Assembly (NCBI GenBank): GCA_013365325.1
Contig: JABVXV010000307.1
Coordinates: 1 to 64,000 of the forward strand
Length of the DNA: 64,000 nucleotides
Direction of reading: 5' to 3'
Source: Dipetalonema caudispina
Taxonomy: Eukaryota; Nematoda; Chromadorea; Rhabditida; Onchocercidae
The notes beneath the pieces are model-generated. The model did not search any database, was not told the DNA's origin, and saw only the letters and a program-made list of their open reading frames with translations. Positions 1-11,837 of this stretch are shown piece by piece; within the stretch, counting starts at the first letter, position 1; the number at the start of each line of letters is the position of its first letter. The translations under genes were made by a program, and so were the position numbers.

Positions 1-197
1 AAGCAATTCTCTCATTTCGGGAATATGAAAAGCCATTTGAGAACCCATACTGCGAGAAGCCCTACAATTGTATGATGTGCGAGGAAATGTTCTCTCAATC
101 ATCAGATTTGAAAGAACATATGAAGACTCATACCATCTATGGGAGATTGTTTGGCAAAGACTCATACCATCTATGGGAGATTGTTTGGCAAATTTAA
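1..197 (+). pseudogene. C2H2 zinc-finger gene remnant, frameshifted
   Basis: Two adjacent C2H2 zinc-finger units can be read, but not in one frame. Bases 1-51 encode the second half of a finger (ending in HLRTHT, with the His-x3-His pair). Bases 54-140 encode a complete finger with C-x2-C, twelve residues, then H-x3-H, preceded by the usual EKPY linker. The linker should be T-G-E-K-P; here one base of the Gly codon is missing at about 52-53, so the frames do not join. After the second finger a 34-bp stretch is duplicated (124-157 and 158-191) and the frame stops at 195-197. Zinc fingers of this type usually bind DNA in transcription factors. The gene continues beyond the left edge, so only its 3' end is visible. 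It could be a pseudogene or a live gene with an assembly error at the linker. Confidence 0.75.
124..191. repeat. 34-bp perfect tandem duplication
   Basis: The block beginning AGACTCATACC and ending TTTGGCAA occurs twice without a gap or mismatch. It lies at the C-terminal end of the second zinc finger. Because 34 is not a multiple of three, it shifts the frame. Confidence 0.95.
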
Positions 198-3161
198 GCA
201 TTATCTCATACACAAAAAGTAAATTCACAACAGATAGTAGCTCATCTTCAAATGTACTTCAGGAAATCCAATTTGAAATTCCATCTGAAGTTTTCTGTTG
301 AGAAGCTAGGCGCGTTTAAAATTGAAATATTTGCTGTTATTTCTGGTGTTGTTTAATTATTTGTGTTTTCTGTTAATTGGATTCTCGTCGCTTATGCCTT
401 ATTTTTGTCATTAGCTTACTGTTAACAGTTTATTGCTGTTATTATTGTTTCGCTTGCTTATAACTTGTTTGTCTGATATAGTATCGTTTAGTATTAATTT
501 TTATATTACACAATAATATTAGTATCACTCTTCTTTTGTTCCTTTATTATTTTTCTTATATAGTGGATAAAATTCTCTGTTTACTGATGCATGCATCTTG
601 AAAAACGACTACAAAATTTCGAGAAAAGCATTGAAAAAACTGGAATAAAATTTTTGGAAATTTCTACGTTGGTAGGGCAACAAATGTGGTGTGATTAAAG
701 CATTAATAATAGATGAAATTCCCTGTCTACTTGCACATTCACTTGACAATCATTGCATACATAACAAGCAAGTAATTTGTATGTTATTCATAGAGAAGTT
801 GCAAATAAGTGTCACTATTACGAAATTACTTGATAAAAAATGAAATTGTTTCATATGAATTCTTCACCCGATTATTACACATAAAACATGGGAGTGATCC
901 ATTCATTTCATATTCAAAGTCCCATCGATGGTACTACCTGTTAACTCAAACTCGTTAGTGGCTGAGCAACTGATCAGCATGCAATAAAAGCTTCAAATCA
1001 GTAAGAGATGTGAGGAGACATGTGTAAAAAAATCGTATCATAAAAAATTAAATGATCAGCGGTACCACTGATTTCCATTTTGATAAGTTATACGATACTT
1101 AGTTGTTAGATGATTCTCATGATGTTTTGTGTTTGTGCACTTATTAGTTTAAAAATGTTTATGATTCGCTAATGATTTTTTATTGATTGATCAGGTACTA
1201 TTGCGAATAAAGTTTGTGCTCATGTTCACAATGCTGTCGATATGTGTTGCGCCTCAGAATTCTTAGCATAATGAACGGTTGAAGATTTCACCTCTACATA
1301 TCATGAATTTCAGCGTTTTTGATTCGTATTGCACAAACGTAATCATGGTTTAATTCAAGAATATAAGTGGTGTAAGGATTGATATCCATTGCTGAATTTC
1401 ACTTTTGATATTACTGAAAAATATATATTGAAATAAAGAGATTTTGTGGTTCCGTGTTGATTTTTGCATCTTTAATGTTTCGGAAGTATGCACTTCGCTC
1501 TTCGCAATTTTGGGATTCTATGCAATTTAAAATTCTTTATGCCATGTTTTTTTTTCTTTTTTTATTGCCGCACGTGTAAAAATAAAAATATAATTGTGGT
1601 GCCTAATTCTTTGATTCAGTTAATGTTTCGATTTTTTTTTTCTTTTTTTGCTGAGTAATAAAAAGCAAAGTAAGCGTGATAATGTACAATGATTTCGACA
1701 TTACCGCATCTCATAATTGAACTTACAGACATCGGAAACGAATAGTTGAATATATATTTAATAATTGATTTTAGTAATAAGTATGCTATGATAGTTTCAC
1801 ATTTCCCCTAATGATTAAAAGAAAAAATACAATTTTTTTCTCTAAATTTCCATTTGTTGGCTTGATGCTCATTAACGATATAATTAGAGGGTAATTAAGA
1901 TTGTGGGGAGGTATGAATGTACAGTAAAATTCTTCTAAATTAACTGTTAACAGTAAAGTATTTAAACTAAAATAATTGAAATTTTTTTTAATAAGTGTTT
2001 TTTTTTAAACAGCTGTTAAAATTAAGTTCAATTTTTTATTGAAATTTTTTATTGGTAGTAAGCATAGCTCATTTGTGAATGGCTACATCTGGAATTTTTT
2101 CTTTTTTGTTTTTTTGATCAAACGATAGAAAAATGATAAACTTATTTTGTTTGGTGCTATTTTCAGATCAAACGAAAGAGATTTAGAGGATGTGATGTGA
2201 ATTAGATGAAAAAAATGACATTTTTTTGCTACCGTATGGAAACTTTGAAGTTTCCAAATATATTTTTCATCCTTCTGTTTTCATGAATTTATGAAAAAAG
2301 TTAATGCTTTTTAAATTCAGCAACTTCTTCTTTTTAAAATATGTCGCACAGAGTATTTAAAAGTAAACACATCAGTAGCACATTTCTTGGATAATTTTTA
2401 AATGATTTTTCTTTTTTAAATCTTTTTTAGAGGAATTTGATTAAATGATAATTCAAAGTGATTTAAAGCATAGGAAACATTTTCGCACTTATTTGAGGTA
2501 ATTCTTTGTGTGGAATAAGTCAAATATTATTCTTATCATTTGGTCAGCAAACGTAATTTTTTGCATTGTAATTTGCACTTCATTTTTCCAATCTTCTAAT
2601 AATAATTCCGTTGCTTCATTTTATTTTAAGAACAAGCAATTTGTTTAAAAAAAAAAAATTCTCAAATTTTACAGATAACGATGAATTATATGATAGGTTA
2701 TTTTCAAGCAAAATAGGAAATTTGGCAGAATGAAAGGTTTGTTAGTATAGAAGTTTTCATTCTCAACAAAAATTTCAAAAGTTTTCTTAGTTCAAAAGTA
2801 CTTTAAATCAGATTAGAATTTAATAAAGATTTTGTTAAGCAAATTTTAGCTGCCCGAATTTCATTCTTAAACCTGAAATCCAATATACTTTGGGTATATT
2901 TTCATATACGTTTCATACGGTAACGCTGATTCATCAACTTTTACTGTCCAAATATTTTGGATTCGTCCTTGATCGTGAAGTAATACTTACTTTTTCATAA
3001 CAAAATTTCCAAAACTATTTTACAGGAACACATACCTATATATTTTTGAATTTAGCTTGTTTAGGATTGAAAAAATTGGAAATGAAGAAACTGTTAATAT
3101 CAGACTTGATTTTCTTCCTGTCATTGAGAATGAAATTATATGCTAGTCCGTTAATCATCTC
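198..3161. other. AT-rich intergenic region, no gene seen
   Basis: No open frame with credible protein similarity or exon structure was found on either strand. The stretch holds poly-T and poly-A tracts and short AT-rich runs. Part of the first few hundred bases may be the 3' untranslated region of the zinc-finger gene. Confidence 0.6.
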
Positions 3162-3800
3162 TGTCGCGAAAGTTATTCGAATAACCTTCGCGAAGGATGG
3201 AATAATATATCTCTTATAATTAAATTAATTAATGTTTGAACCGATTCATTCCATTGTTAACATAAATCCTTTAACTTATACTCATTCTTATCTAAGATGA
3301 GATTATTAACACAATACGTCTTTGTCATTTGTGATTAGGAAAGTTATTTACCTACTTCAAACCCAAACAATGTACTGACCTTTGTTTACATGTTTTCAAT
3401 AATGTATGTCCTTTGTTTCATATACATAAGATTGTAAACATTGTCCTTTGTGTCATATGTTTATGTCAAAGGTTCCTTTGTGTCATATGTTTACGCCAAA
3501 GTTAGAACAATGCTTCCTGCTGACCACTCCCACTAACTTATTTACCCATTTAACCGGTCTACCTCCGGACCTGGAACAGATCTCACAATTGGATTAACTC
3601 CGAGCAGTAGCTATTGGATCGACTCTCTCTTTATTCAATTTGCCTGTTATTCTAATTAAACTCTACTGTCAAATAATATATTACCAAAATAAATTACTGG
3701 TTTGATTCTCTGTACCAATACACATCAGAAATCAGCCAGCAATTCAATCAACTTCCACTCCGGATCCAAACAACTTTCACTACAACAAATTTTTTTTTTA
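3162..3800 (+). repeat. left LTR of BEL/Pao element
   Basis: The 639-bp LTR is defined by alignment to the inverted right copy. It opens with a near-perfect 30-bp palindrome (two TCGCGA blocks around GTTATTCGAATAAC). At about 3435-3503 lie two copies of a unit containing CTTTGTGTCATATGTTTA. The boundary at 3800/3801 is set by the primer-binding site that follows. Confidence 0.85.
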
Positions 3801-4350
3801 TGGTGCCACGAGCCGGGAGGTACGATATCGACCTCTCTAAACAAATCTACACAACCAACAGTCGAAAGAATTTGCATGACGTAACGCCGCCAGATCAAAC
3901 CCTACCATTAGAAGAACAACAACAACAATGCGAAACCAAAAGGCGGATTATCAAGAATCAAATCAAACGATTCGAATTGTATATTAGTACACTCGAATCG
4001 ATTAATCAAAAATGGCTGGAAATCATACAACAATCTTCAACAGTAACGAAGAAAAAGGAGGAAGAAGAAAGGTATGAGAAAATGGTCGACGATGAACAAG
4101 GTATTTTAAACTTAATTATGAGTGGTAAAGAAGCCATCATTACCTTAACCTCATATCATGATGACCTTGAATCAGCAACTCAACATAGAAATCCAAGAAA
4201 TATCGAATCACCTTCACCCACTTATCACTCAACAATAAACTTGCCACAATTACCACTACCAACCTTTAGTGGAAACCCAAAATTATGGCGTGAATTTTGG
4301 AATACCTTTAATGCAGCTACGTCAAGCTTCTTGGTATCCTCAAGAAGTTT
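3800..4350 (+). pseudogene. partial BEL/Pao gag
   Basis: An open frame starts inside the primer-binding site and reads through a lysine- and glutamate-rich stretch into the conserved Pao-type Gag motif (LPLPTFSGNPKLW) near 4245-4285. In intact elements Gag packages the RNA and is followed by a Pol polyprotein. Here the frame continues past about 4350 only because the inverted copy happens to be open to 4531; those last 60 or so codons are antisense primer-site and LTR sequence, not Gag. The true start codon may lie downstream of 3800, since the first residues are encoded by the primer-binding site. Confidence 0.75.
3801..3820 (+). other. tRNA primer-binding site
   Basis: The sequence begins TGGTGCCACGAGCCGGG directly after the LTR. 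Its complement ends in CCA like the 3' end of a mature tRNA, preceded by a T-arm-like stretch. The tRNA species was not identified. The same 20 bases recur in inverted form at 4406-4425. Confidence 0.75.
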
Positions 4351-4425
4351 GCAAATTCTTTCGACTGTTGGTTGTGCAGATTTGTTTAGAGAGGTCGACA
4401 TCGTACCTCCCGGCTCGTGGCACCA

Positions 4426-5164
4426 TGAAAAATTTTTTGTTGTAGTGAAAGTTGTTTGGATTAGAAGTGGAAGTTCATTGAATTGCTGGCTGATTTCTGA
4501 TGTGTATTGGTACAGAGAATCAAACCAGTAATTTATTTTGGTAATATGTTATTTGACAGTAGAATTTAATTAGAATAACAGGCAAATTGAATAAAGAGAG
4601 AGTCGATCCAATAGCTACTGCTCGGAGTCAACCCGGTTGTGATAATTGTTGAAATAACAGGTAAATTGAACTTGAGGTTGTGGATCGAATAGCGACTGCT
4701 CGGAGTTGATCCATTTGTGCGATCTCTTCAAGGTCCGGAGGTAGACCGGTTAAATAGGCGAATAAGTTAGTGGAAGTGGTCAACAGGAAGCATTGTTCTA
4801 ACTTTGGCGTAAACATATGACACAAAAACACCTTTGGCGTAAACATATGACACAAAGGATATCTTTGACATAAACATATGACACAAAGGACAATGTTTAC
4901 AATCTTATGTATATGAAACAAAGGACATACATTATTGAAAACATGTAAACAAAGGTCAGTACATTGTTTGGGTTTGAAGTTGACCTTTCCTAACCACAAG
5001 TGACAAAGACGTATTGTGTTAATAATCTCATCTTAGATAAGAATGAGTATAAGTTAAAGGATTTATGTTAACAATGGAATGAATCGATTCAAACATTAAT
5101 TAATTTAATTATAAGAGATATTATTCCATCCTTCGCGAAGATTATTCGAACAACTTTCGCGACA
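4426..5164 (-). repeat. right LTR of BEL/Pao element, inverted
   Basis: This is the reverse complement of the left LTR with 739 instead of 639 bp. The extra length comes from a third copy of the CTTTGTGTCATATG unit and a diverged duplication of the block around CTCCGAGCAG. The inverted match runs 75 bases further inward (4351-4425) through the primer-binding site into the start of gag. A 123-codon open frame on the minus strand (4628-4999) is only LTR sequence. Confidence 0.85.
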
Positions 5165-8100
5165 AATGTATCCTTGCAATAAAATCCTTTCAATTATTTT
5201 ATGCAATATGATTAAATGATGATACTTTAAAATTTTCTAAATTAACCTTTACACTTATTATATTCCCATTTATTTCTTCTTATCAACTATCGATAACAAA
5301 TTTACTGCTTTGACGGAATGCAAGTTGACTGAGAGTTTGTATGTTATCAATAGATAATTGAATAAGTTAAATTTTGTTTTCATTGATATGAAACTATATG
5401 ATCGTAGCAAAGGGAAAATGATCATGCAAATATCACTTGCATAATAACATTTTCAACATTCCAATTAGTATTTCAATTCATTATCTACCAGTAATGTATG
5501 CTTCATAAAAATGTCCACTTTGAATGTATCCATTATTCCGCATGTAGAATGTTTCGTTGCATTTGCATATTATGATTTCTGTAAAAAGAAGAGAGAGAAC
5601 TTTGAAAACTTAATATCTGACTCTCTGTATCCTTTTTGTTTTTTTTTAAACTAAATTTAGCATTTATTTGATTTGTTAATAAACGATGATAATCTATAGA
5701 GATCATTGTCAGCTCTAGTAAACAATGGAAATTTAAGGTGTTGAAATTTCCTAATTTCTGTTATCTAACTGTTAAATATTTCATTGTAACATATCTGAAA
5801 AATCAAAAAATTAATCGGTTAAATAGCAAAAATAAAAAAGAAAATTTAATTAAGGAAGTCGGAGCCGTGGAAGAAAGAATCAGAAAATCTGCTAGTAGTA
5901 TGATGCGGTAATGAAAGAAGTTAAATTCACATCTTAATTAATTTCATCTTTAACAGTTTTAATTTCAATCTCACTGAAACCAAAAACTGATAGTTCAGTA
6001 TCCTATCAAAGTTTATTTCAAGTCATATTTCTCATTTCAGTCCAAAATTTCGCAATTTCATTTGAAATCTAATAACTTATAGTTTTGCAGCAAATACGTA
6101 GATTTTTTGATGGGAAAAATATGAATTCAATGTTCTTTAGTTGCTTAATTATGTAAATGATCAAGTGAATTCAAGTGGAAATTTTAAAAATCAAGGAATT
6201 CAAAAGTTAGAAAATCAGGAAGAATCTTAAAAATGGGAAGTTGATACCGCCAAGAGCTATCTGAGCACGTCACTATTTGCAGTGAATAAAAGTTGAAAGT
6301 ATGGAAACATAAGCTTCCAAAAGCTTCAAATATAGCTAAGAAATTCGAGAGATCTAAACCGGAAGAAATCTTCGGTATATTCCTTTAACTTTGATCTTTT
6401 CTGATCAGAGAGTAAGAAATGGGTGAAATTTTTTACATTTGATGAATGATTTCAAGAAAAAAAAAAGTGTGAAAGATTTGTTCCTAGCAGCAACGGATCA
6501 ATCATTGTAGAATGAGCTGTCATCCTTGTTTATCGATACAATGAACAACACTGATATACTCAAAGATGGACATTTCATTTCGATGAATAGATAACAAAGA
6601 TTACCTGTCAGCTCTTTGCATCAATTCCAACAAAATAAGTAAAGAATTGCCTATTCTTCAGGTAGGTAGCAAATTAATTTCATCTAACAGCGATAAGTTT
6701 AGTTTTTTTTCTTTTTTTTTTTTTGTAAAAAAGCATCATCATTCTTTCTAAACCCTAAGATGCCATACTTTCTTATTTCTTCCTTACTTATTTCTTCAAA
6801 AACTAAATCTATCGTTGTTAAATGAAATTAATTTCTAAATTGAGCTAAAATATCTAAGAATCATTTCTAATTGATTTATTCATGATAATGCTGTACCAGC
6901 GAATCTCAAATAGATGATGAGAATAACTTTTTAACCTTGCATATTAATTTGTTGTCTTTAACTTCAACTCTATCCAAAATAAAAGAAGTTCAAATGGATA
7001 AAAAGTTTTGCAACAACGTTATTTTACATTGATCATTCGATCACAAATTGATTTTACAACTTTCCCTTCAAATAATTAACTCATTTTTTTTTCAGCAAAT
7101 ATTATAAATTGTTCCGCTCTTATCAATGAGAGTAGTTTACTTTGCATAAATTAGTTCAGAAAAAGAAAAAAAGTTCCATTAGATTGAACACTACAAAACA
7201 TTTCATAAATATTTTTTTAGTAAATTACAAGAGAAATTAGTAACTAAAATTTCCCATCAATTTGCATTGTTCTGTGCTGAAATTCAAATTTAAGATCGAA
7301 ATTTACTGGAATTTTATTTCGATTTGAATTTCATAAAACTGCTTGAAAAATTTAACCGAATTTCTTGCTATTATTACTGATTTTCCTTTTTCACTTTTTT
7401 GTTCCAATATTTCATGTTTGAATAGCTCAACATCAGTTTCATTAGGGCAGTTCCGGAATCTTTCAAGATGTCAATTTGAAGAAGCTTCCATTCATGTCTA
7501 ATCAGAAAAATCATTTTTTTTCCCTGATTTCAGCTGGATAATACTTTATTAGTAAGAAATCCATAGAACAGGAACCAATTTCCTTAATCTCGAACTTAAT
7601 GAAGATTTCTTTAGTCATTTTTTATGCTAAAACTGTACACTACTAAAAAAATATTGTCCGGCTGAAATCAGGGAAATTTCCTCGTTTGTTAAAAAAAACG
7701 ATCAACATCCAATATAAAACTTTTTTTAAACACTGTGATTACTCTTTTATTTTTAAATCTTTGAAATATTACCCTTATGTTTCACGAAGTTTTTCTGAAC
7801 AGATTGATTTAAAAACAAAGGTCGAATTCCAACAAAAAAAAAAAAAAAGGAAGAAAAAACTCTTAAATTAAGGAACAAAATTTCTGATTTCGTAAAAAAT
7901 TCAGAATCATATGAAATTTTCATTTGAATCCAAGAAGGATAATTGAAAGGAATAACCAAATAACAAAAAAACTTCAATTCCTTATGTCCTTTTGAGTTGT
8001 CTCCGAGTAATATCCGTCAGGATGAGTATTGTTTACAGATTTCCTCTACTGCTTTTTTTTTTTAATTTATAGATTCCATTTGACTCTTATTTGTCATCGC

Positions 8101-9244
8101 GAGTCCTAATTTCAACAGTAATAAATAGCAATAATTCATTTGAATTTTGAAGTGTTATCAACGGTGTAGAAGTTTATCATACAATGTTGTTGAAGACATT
8201 AAATGGATGGTTCGATGTTTTATCAGCTGACAATTGTGATTTTTTAACTAAAATATTAAAATCCTTGCTAAAATCGCATTGTGACTTAAAGAAAATGGAA
8301 CAATGTTACGGTTGAGGATGTAAATTAAAATAATAAATGTTTCGCTGTTTTCTAAATCAAAATTTTTGATCACAAAAATTTACTATCGAAAACACAACAG
8401 TCAACTTTGACATATGTTCAATTTTTTCGTTTCGATGTAATTTCGAACCATAGTATAAGTGATCTTCCTCGGAGATCCGATGCTGTTGGTACACATCTTA
8501 TTCCAGTCTGTAGCATATTTCAATCTTTACTAATACATTTTTCCAAGAATTATTGAAAACTTTTCCAAATTAGAAGAAATGAAAATTAGGAAAGATTTGA
8601 CATTTTATCATTGGTAATTAAAGCGTATTAGAATATATCGATGTTTTCTGTAGAATTATTAATGTGATAGGAAAGGAGAAAATTCCTCTACTTCAATTTT
8701 TATAATTTTGATTTTAGCACAAAATATGAAACTTAAAATTTAACTTATCCTAACAAAACATTACTCTCTTATTCGGTATCAAGTTGAACAACTGGATCAT
8801 AATAAATGGTTGCATATAACCGTTTTGGTTATTGAATGGATAGAAGCAATAGGGATAACCAAATTTTGGGTATTGTACTATCGTTACGTTTGTATTCTCT
8901 TCCTTGAAATCAACAAATTGAATTTGTTGAAAATCGACTAATAATTTATACCCTTCATCTTTCTTCTACATATTATACTTTACGTACGTGAGGACTATGA
9001 TGAAATTTGCATATGTTTGTTACCTTTTTTAATATTCCATTAAATTTAAATTCCTATTAGATATCATTTTTACAAAAAAGTTAGAAATCATTTCTAATTA
9101 CAAAGTTGATTAAGTGGCAGGTGACTATAGTAATTTGCAAGGGTAATTGACAATAATATACGGAAAAACCTCAAGCCCTGCAAAGCGTACAGAAATACTT
9201 TCTGTGAAGTAAAACTTCTTGAGATGATAAGGTCATAATACGAT
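5165..9244. other. intergenic region with one hairpin element
   Basis: Apart from the inverted repeat at 7519-7676 I see no gene. Open frames here are short, AT-driven and lack splice context. A 32-codon minus-strand frame near 8400-8510 is less AT-rich than its surroundings but has no recognisable similarity. Confidence 0.55.
7519..7676. mobile_element. MITE-like hairpin with 36-bp inverted repeats
   Basis: Arms at 7519-7554 and 7641-7676 are reverse complements with four mismatches in 36 bases. Both carry the core CCCTGATTTCAGC. The 86-bp centre has no open frame. Size and structure fit a miniature inverted-repeat element, but there is no obvious target-site duplication and no second copy in the window, so a plain hairpin is also possible. 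Confidence 0.5.
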
Positions 9245-11837
9245 TTAAAGTTTAATTAACATCTCAAAAAATGGCACCATGAAAGAGCATTCAAATAACA
9301 TTCGGTCATCGTTGCAGCAAACTGTTGCATTCGATACTTGACCACATATTTTATTTGTTTCAAAATTTAGCGAACTGTTAGCAAATAAGTTATATGTTGG
9401 CTGTTCCGGATAATATCCGAATAACTTAAGTATAAACAATTAAATGCTCAAGCTTATTTGGCTTGGATGAGTCATAAAGGACTTTTTATGGAAATAGTTT
9501 GAAATGCAACTACTATCAAGCTCAAGCTCAAAATACAAAATTCCAAGATATACTACAACTTCCGTTCATAACGTTTCTTAACCAGATTTTTCATAAGTTT
9601 TCAATGTTAATTCTAATCTTTTCTTGAATAAACAACTACGTCAATTAGTAATCAATCTCATGTTTTATGAACAAAACAAATACGTAATTTTATTCTTTAA
9701 ACAACCTCTAATTATAACGGTGTTGAAAGTTAGATATAACGTAGCATAAAAAATTTCAAACAAAACATGCCTTATTTATACGAAGCATAACACAAAGTGT
9801 ACCAATATCGTATCCAAACTTAGTATTTCTAAAAAATTTTAGATAAAGCTATCAAATTAAACAGAAAAGAATCTCATTCCGTTCAAAATTATTAATAATT
9901 TTGACACGATATCTATGTTATACTATAGTATGCATGAATATTACTCAGATATACTACTTTAAATCATTTAAGATCAGACTTCCAATGGACTGATCATTCA
10001 AAGTTAATTGATCAATGCACAAGGTTTTATCTTATTACTTGGTAGTTTCTAAAATATTTGTTTCATCATTTTCCACTGATGCTCAAGATATGCCAGATCG
10101 AGAATTTACAGGAATTACTAACTAAACCCAAACTTTCAATTTGATGCAAATTTTTGTCTTGCACATATACAAGCAAATTTAATGTATTACTGATGTAACA
10201 GAACTGAAAAACAGAAAACTTTCTTGCTTAAAGCACAAGCACCATAACCATAATTCTCGTCTGTATTGGTTACATCTGTTTTGCAAAAATGTTTCACAGG
10301 TTTTCCACCTACATATGGCACAACTGTTTTCTTACAATCCATTTTAAATTTATTTGGCATCATTTCCATCTTCGCATATTCTAAATTTTGACAGATAATA
10401 TAGGCAGAGTATGAAAGAGATGTAAATAATTTATTTAGTACAGTAACTTACTGTATAGAATTTTTCGTAACCTTCGTACATAGAAAGCATATGATGCTGG
10501 ATCATTAATATTCCATTTGAAAATATTTTGTTCTTTTTTCCTGAACCGTTTTCGAGGTTCAAAACCAATTCCTAAATAAAATGTTAAGTTGAAAATACGA
10601 TACGTATTTTGAATGGAAACATAATTAGTAACAATGATCATACAATCGACTAATTATAACTATAATTCATCATTGTAAACTGGTTGTTATGGATAATTTT
10701 ACAAGTTTTAATGATTTCTCAAGATCTTAATGAATTATCTGTAAGCCTTTTAAAGATATTACTGATAATAATACCTGGTGTACCACCAATGAAAGTAGTC
10801 TCACCATAGTACACTGGTGCATCTCGGGTGGTGTATAACATAATATATATACCACCAGTAACTACTAACGCAAGCAAAATGTATATGCACAGCAAATATG
10901 AGATCGTGATAACTGAATATTATTATCATTATCACTAGCACTATTGTTGTCACCATCATCCACATAGCTGGTAGTTATGGATAATTTTATCAAAATTTTC
11001 AACTTCTCAGTTAAGTTCAACCTATTTCCATTGTTCTGCTTTATTCACATCTTCCTCTACATTTTTTGGAAATAGCACAAAACTAATCAGTTATCAGTCT
11101 GACAAATTATCAGTTTAATCAGTACAACATACTCCAAGCACTTATTGTACGATCACATACATAACCATCATGATAGATGAATTCTGTAATCGATTTCATA
11201 AAATTTTTCCTTTCTTCTCGATTATTTTCCCCATGTGAATCGTGTGATGATCCCACTGATCTAAATAAGCTAAGGCAATTAAGATATTCCGAATTCTACA
11301 AAAAAATATTCTGAATTTTACATCAGGCTACTATCAATCAATATTTCTCATATGATATCTTGATGTTTAGCAATTTGATTTTAAGCTTACAGCAACTACT
11401 GCATTGTTTGGATAGTGTTGATGCTGTGGTACTAAATTAAATAAAAACTTATTTACAATTTAACATCAATTGACCCTATAGAAGGAGCAAAGTGTAATTA
11501 GTACACGTCTGTTGTAGCGTTGTTGACATTGATCATAGCATTGTTTGATATTTGACCCTTTCCATTAGCTCTTCTCTTCTCCATCTTTATTTCTTGCTCT
11601 ATTTCTCTATCATTATCATTACTTTTCTTCTGCCATTTTTCCTCACTTTCAATTTTTTTGTCTGAAAATGAAAGAATGAAAAATTTTGGTTATTTAAATA
11701 TCAATTTATCAAATTTCGACAAATCAATTAATTGTTCATTAATTATCTGAAAATGATCATCATAATTTTACACCTTTTTTTTCCTTCTTTAACATGATAT
11801 CTCTCTCAGATGCACCTTCCGTAAACAATTTCGTCAT
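9245..11837 (-). CDS. Na+/K+-ATPase beta-subunit-like protein
   Basis: Beta subunits are type II membrane proteins that fold and traffic the Na+/K+ pump alpha subunit. Exons on the minus strand, in coding order: 11837-11774, 11661-11623 (the 3' end could instead be 11557), 11431-11391, 11295-11133, 10912-10775, 10571-10452, 10380-10220 and 9424-9245. Phases close through all junctions, giving about 301 residues. Features in order: a charged cytoplasmic tail of about 100 residues; the membrane-proximal FIYHDGYVCDRTISAW, matching the family's FxYN...GRTxxSW; one transmembrane segment at about 104-126; TPGIGFEPR; NINDPASYAFYVR, matching the family's N-x-S-D-P-x-S-Y; and a Cys-rich ectodomain with ENYGYGAC and LFGYYPEQ. 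The ectodomain is shorter than usual and the last exon is diverged. The N-terminal tail is long for the family, and exons 2-3 are the least certain. It lies divergent from Rab2. Confidence 0.85.

Larger units (their letters stand above)
3162..5164. mobile_element. BEL/Pao LTR retrotransposon fragment with inverted second LTR
   Basis: The order is LTR (3162-3800, forward), primer-binding site, 5' part of gag, then a reverse-complement copy of gag start, primer-binding site and LTR (4351-5164). Both LTRs begin TGTCGCGAAAG at their outer ends. The right LTR ends in CA next to the primer-binding site, and the left one is mutated to TA there. The internal reading frame contains the segment LPLPTFSGNPKLWREFW, typical of the Gag region of BEL/Pao elements. 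No protease, reverse transcriptase or integrase is present, so the element cannot move by itself. I see no clear target-site duplication: the 5 bases on the left (atctc) and right (aatgt) differ. An inverted LTR is what self-integration of a retrotransposon cDNA, or a later inversion with deletion, would leave. Confidence 0.85.

Noticed and set aside
4628..4999. 123-codon open frame on the minus strand
   Set aside because: It lies wholly in the inverted LTR and is LTR sequence read by chance.
10210..10219. A 16-base intron (GTTTTC...TTCAG) in the beta-subunit gene after KK
   Set aside because: Too short for an intron; joining the AAGAAA end in phase 0 to the exon at 9424 gives the family motif LFGYYPE instead.
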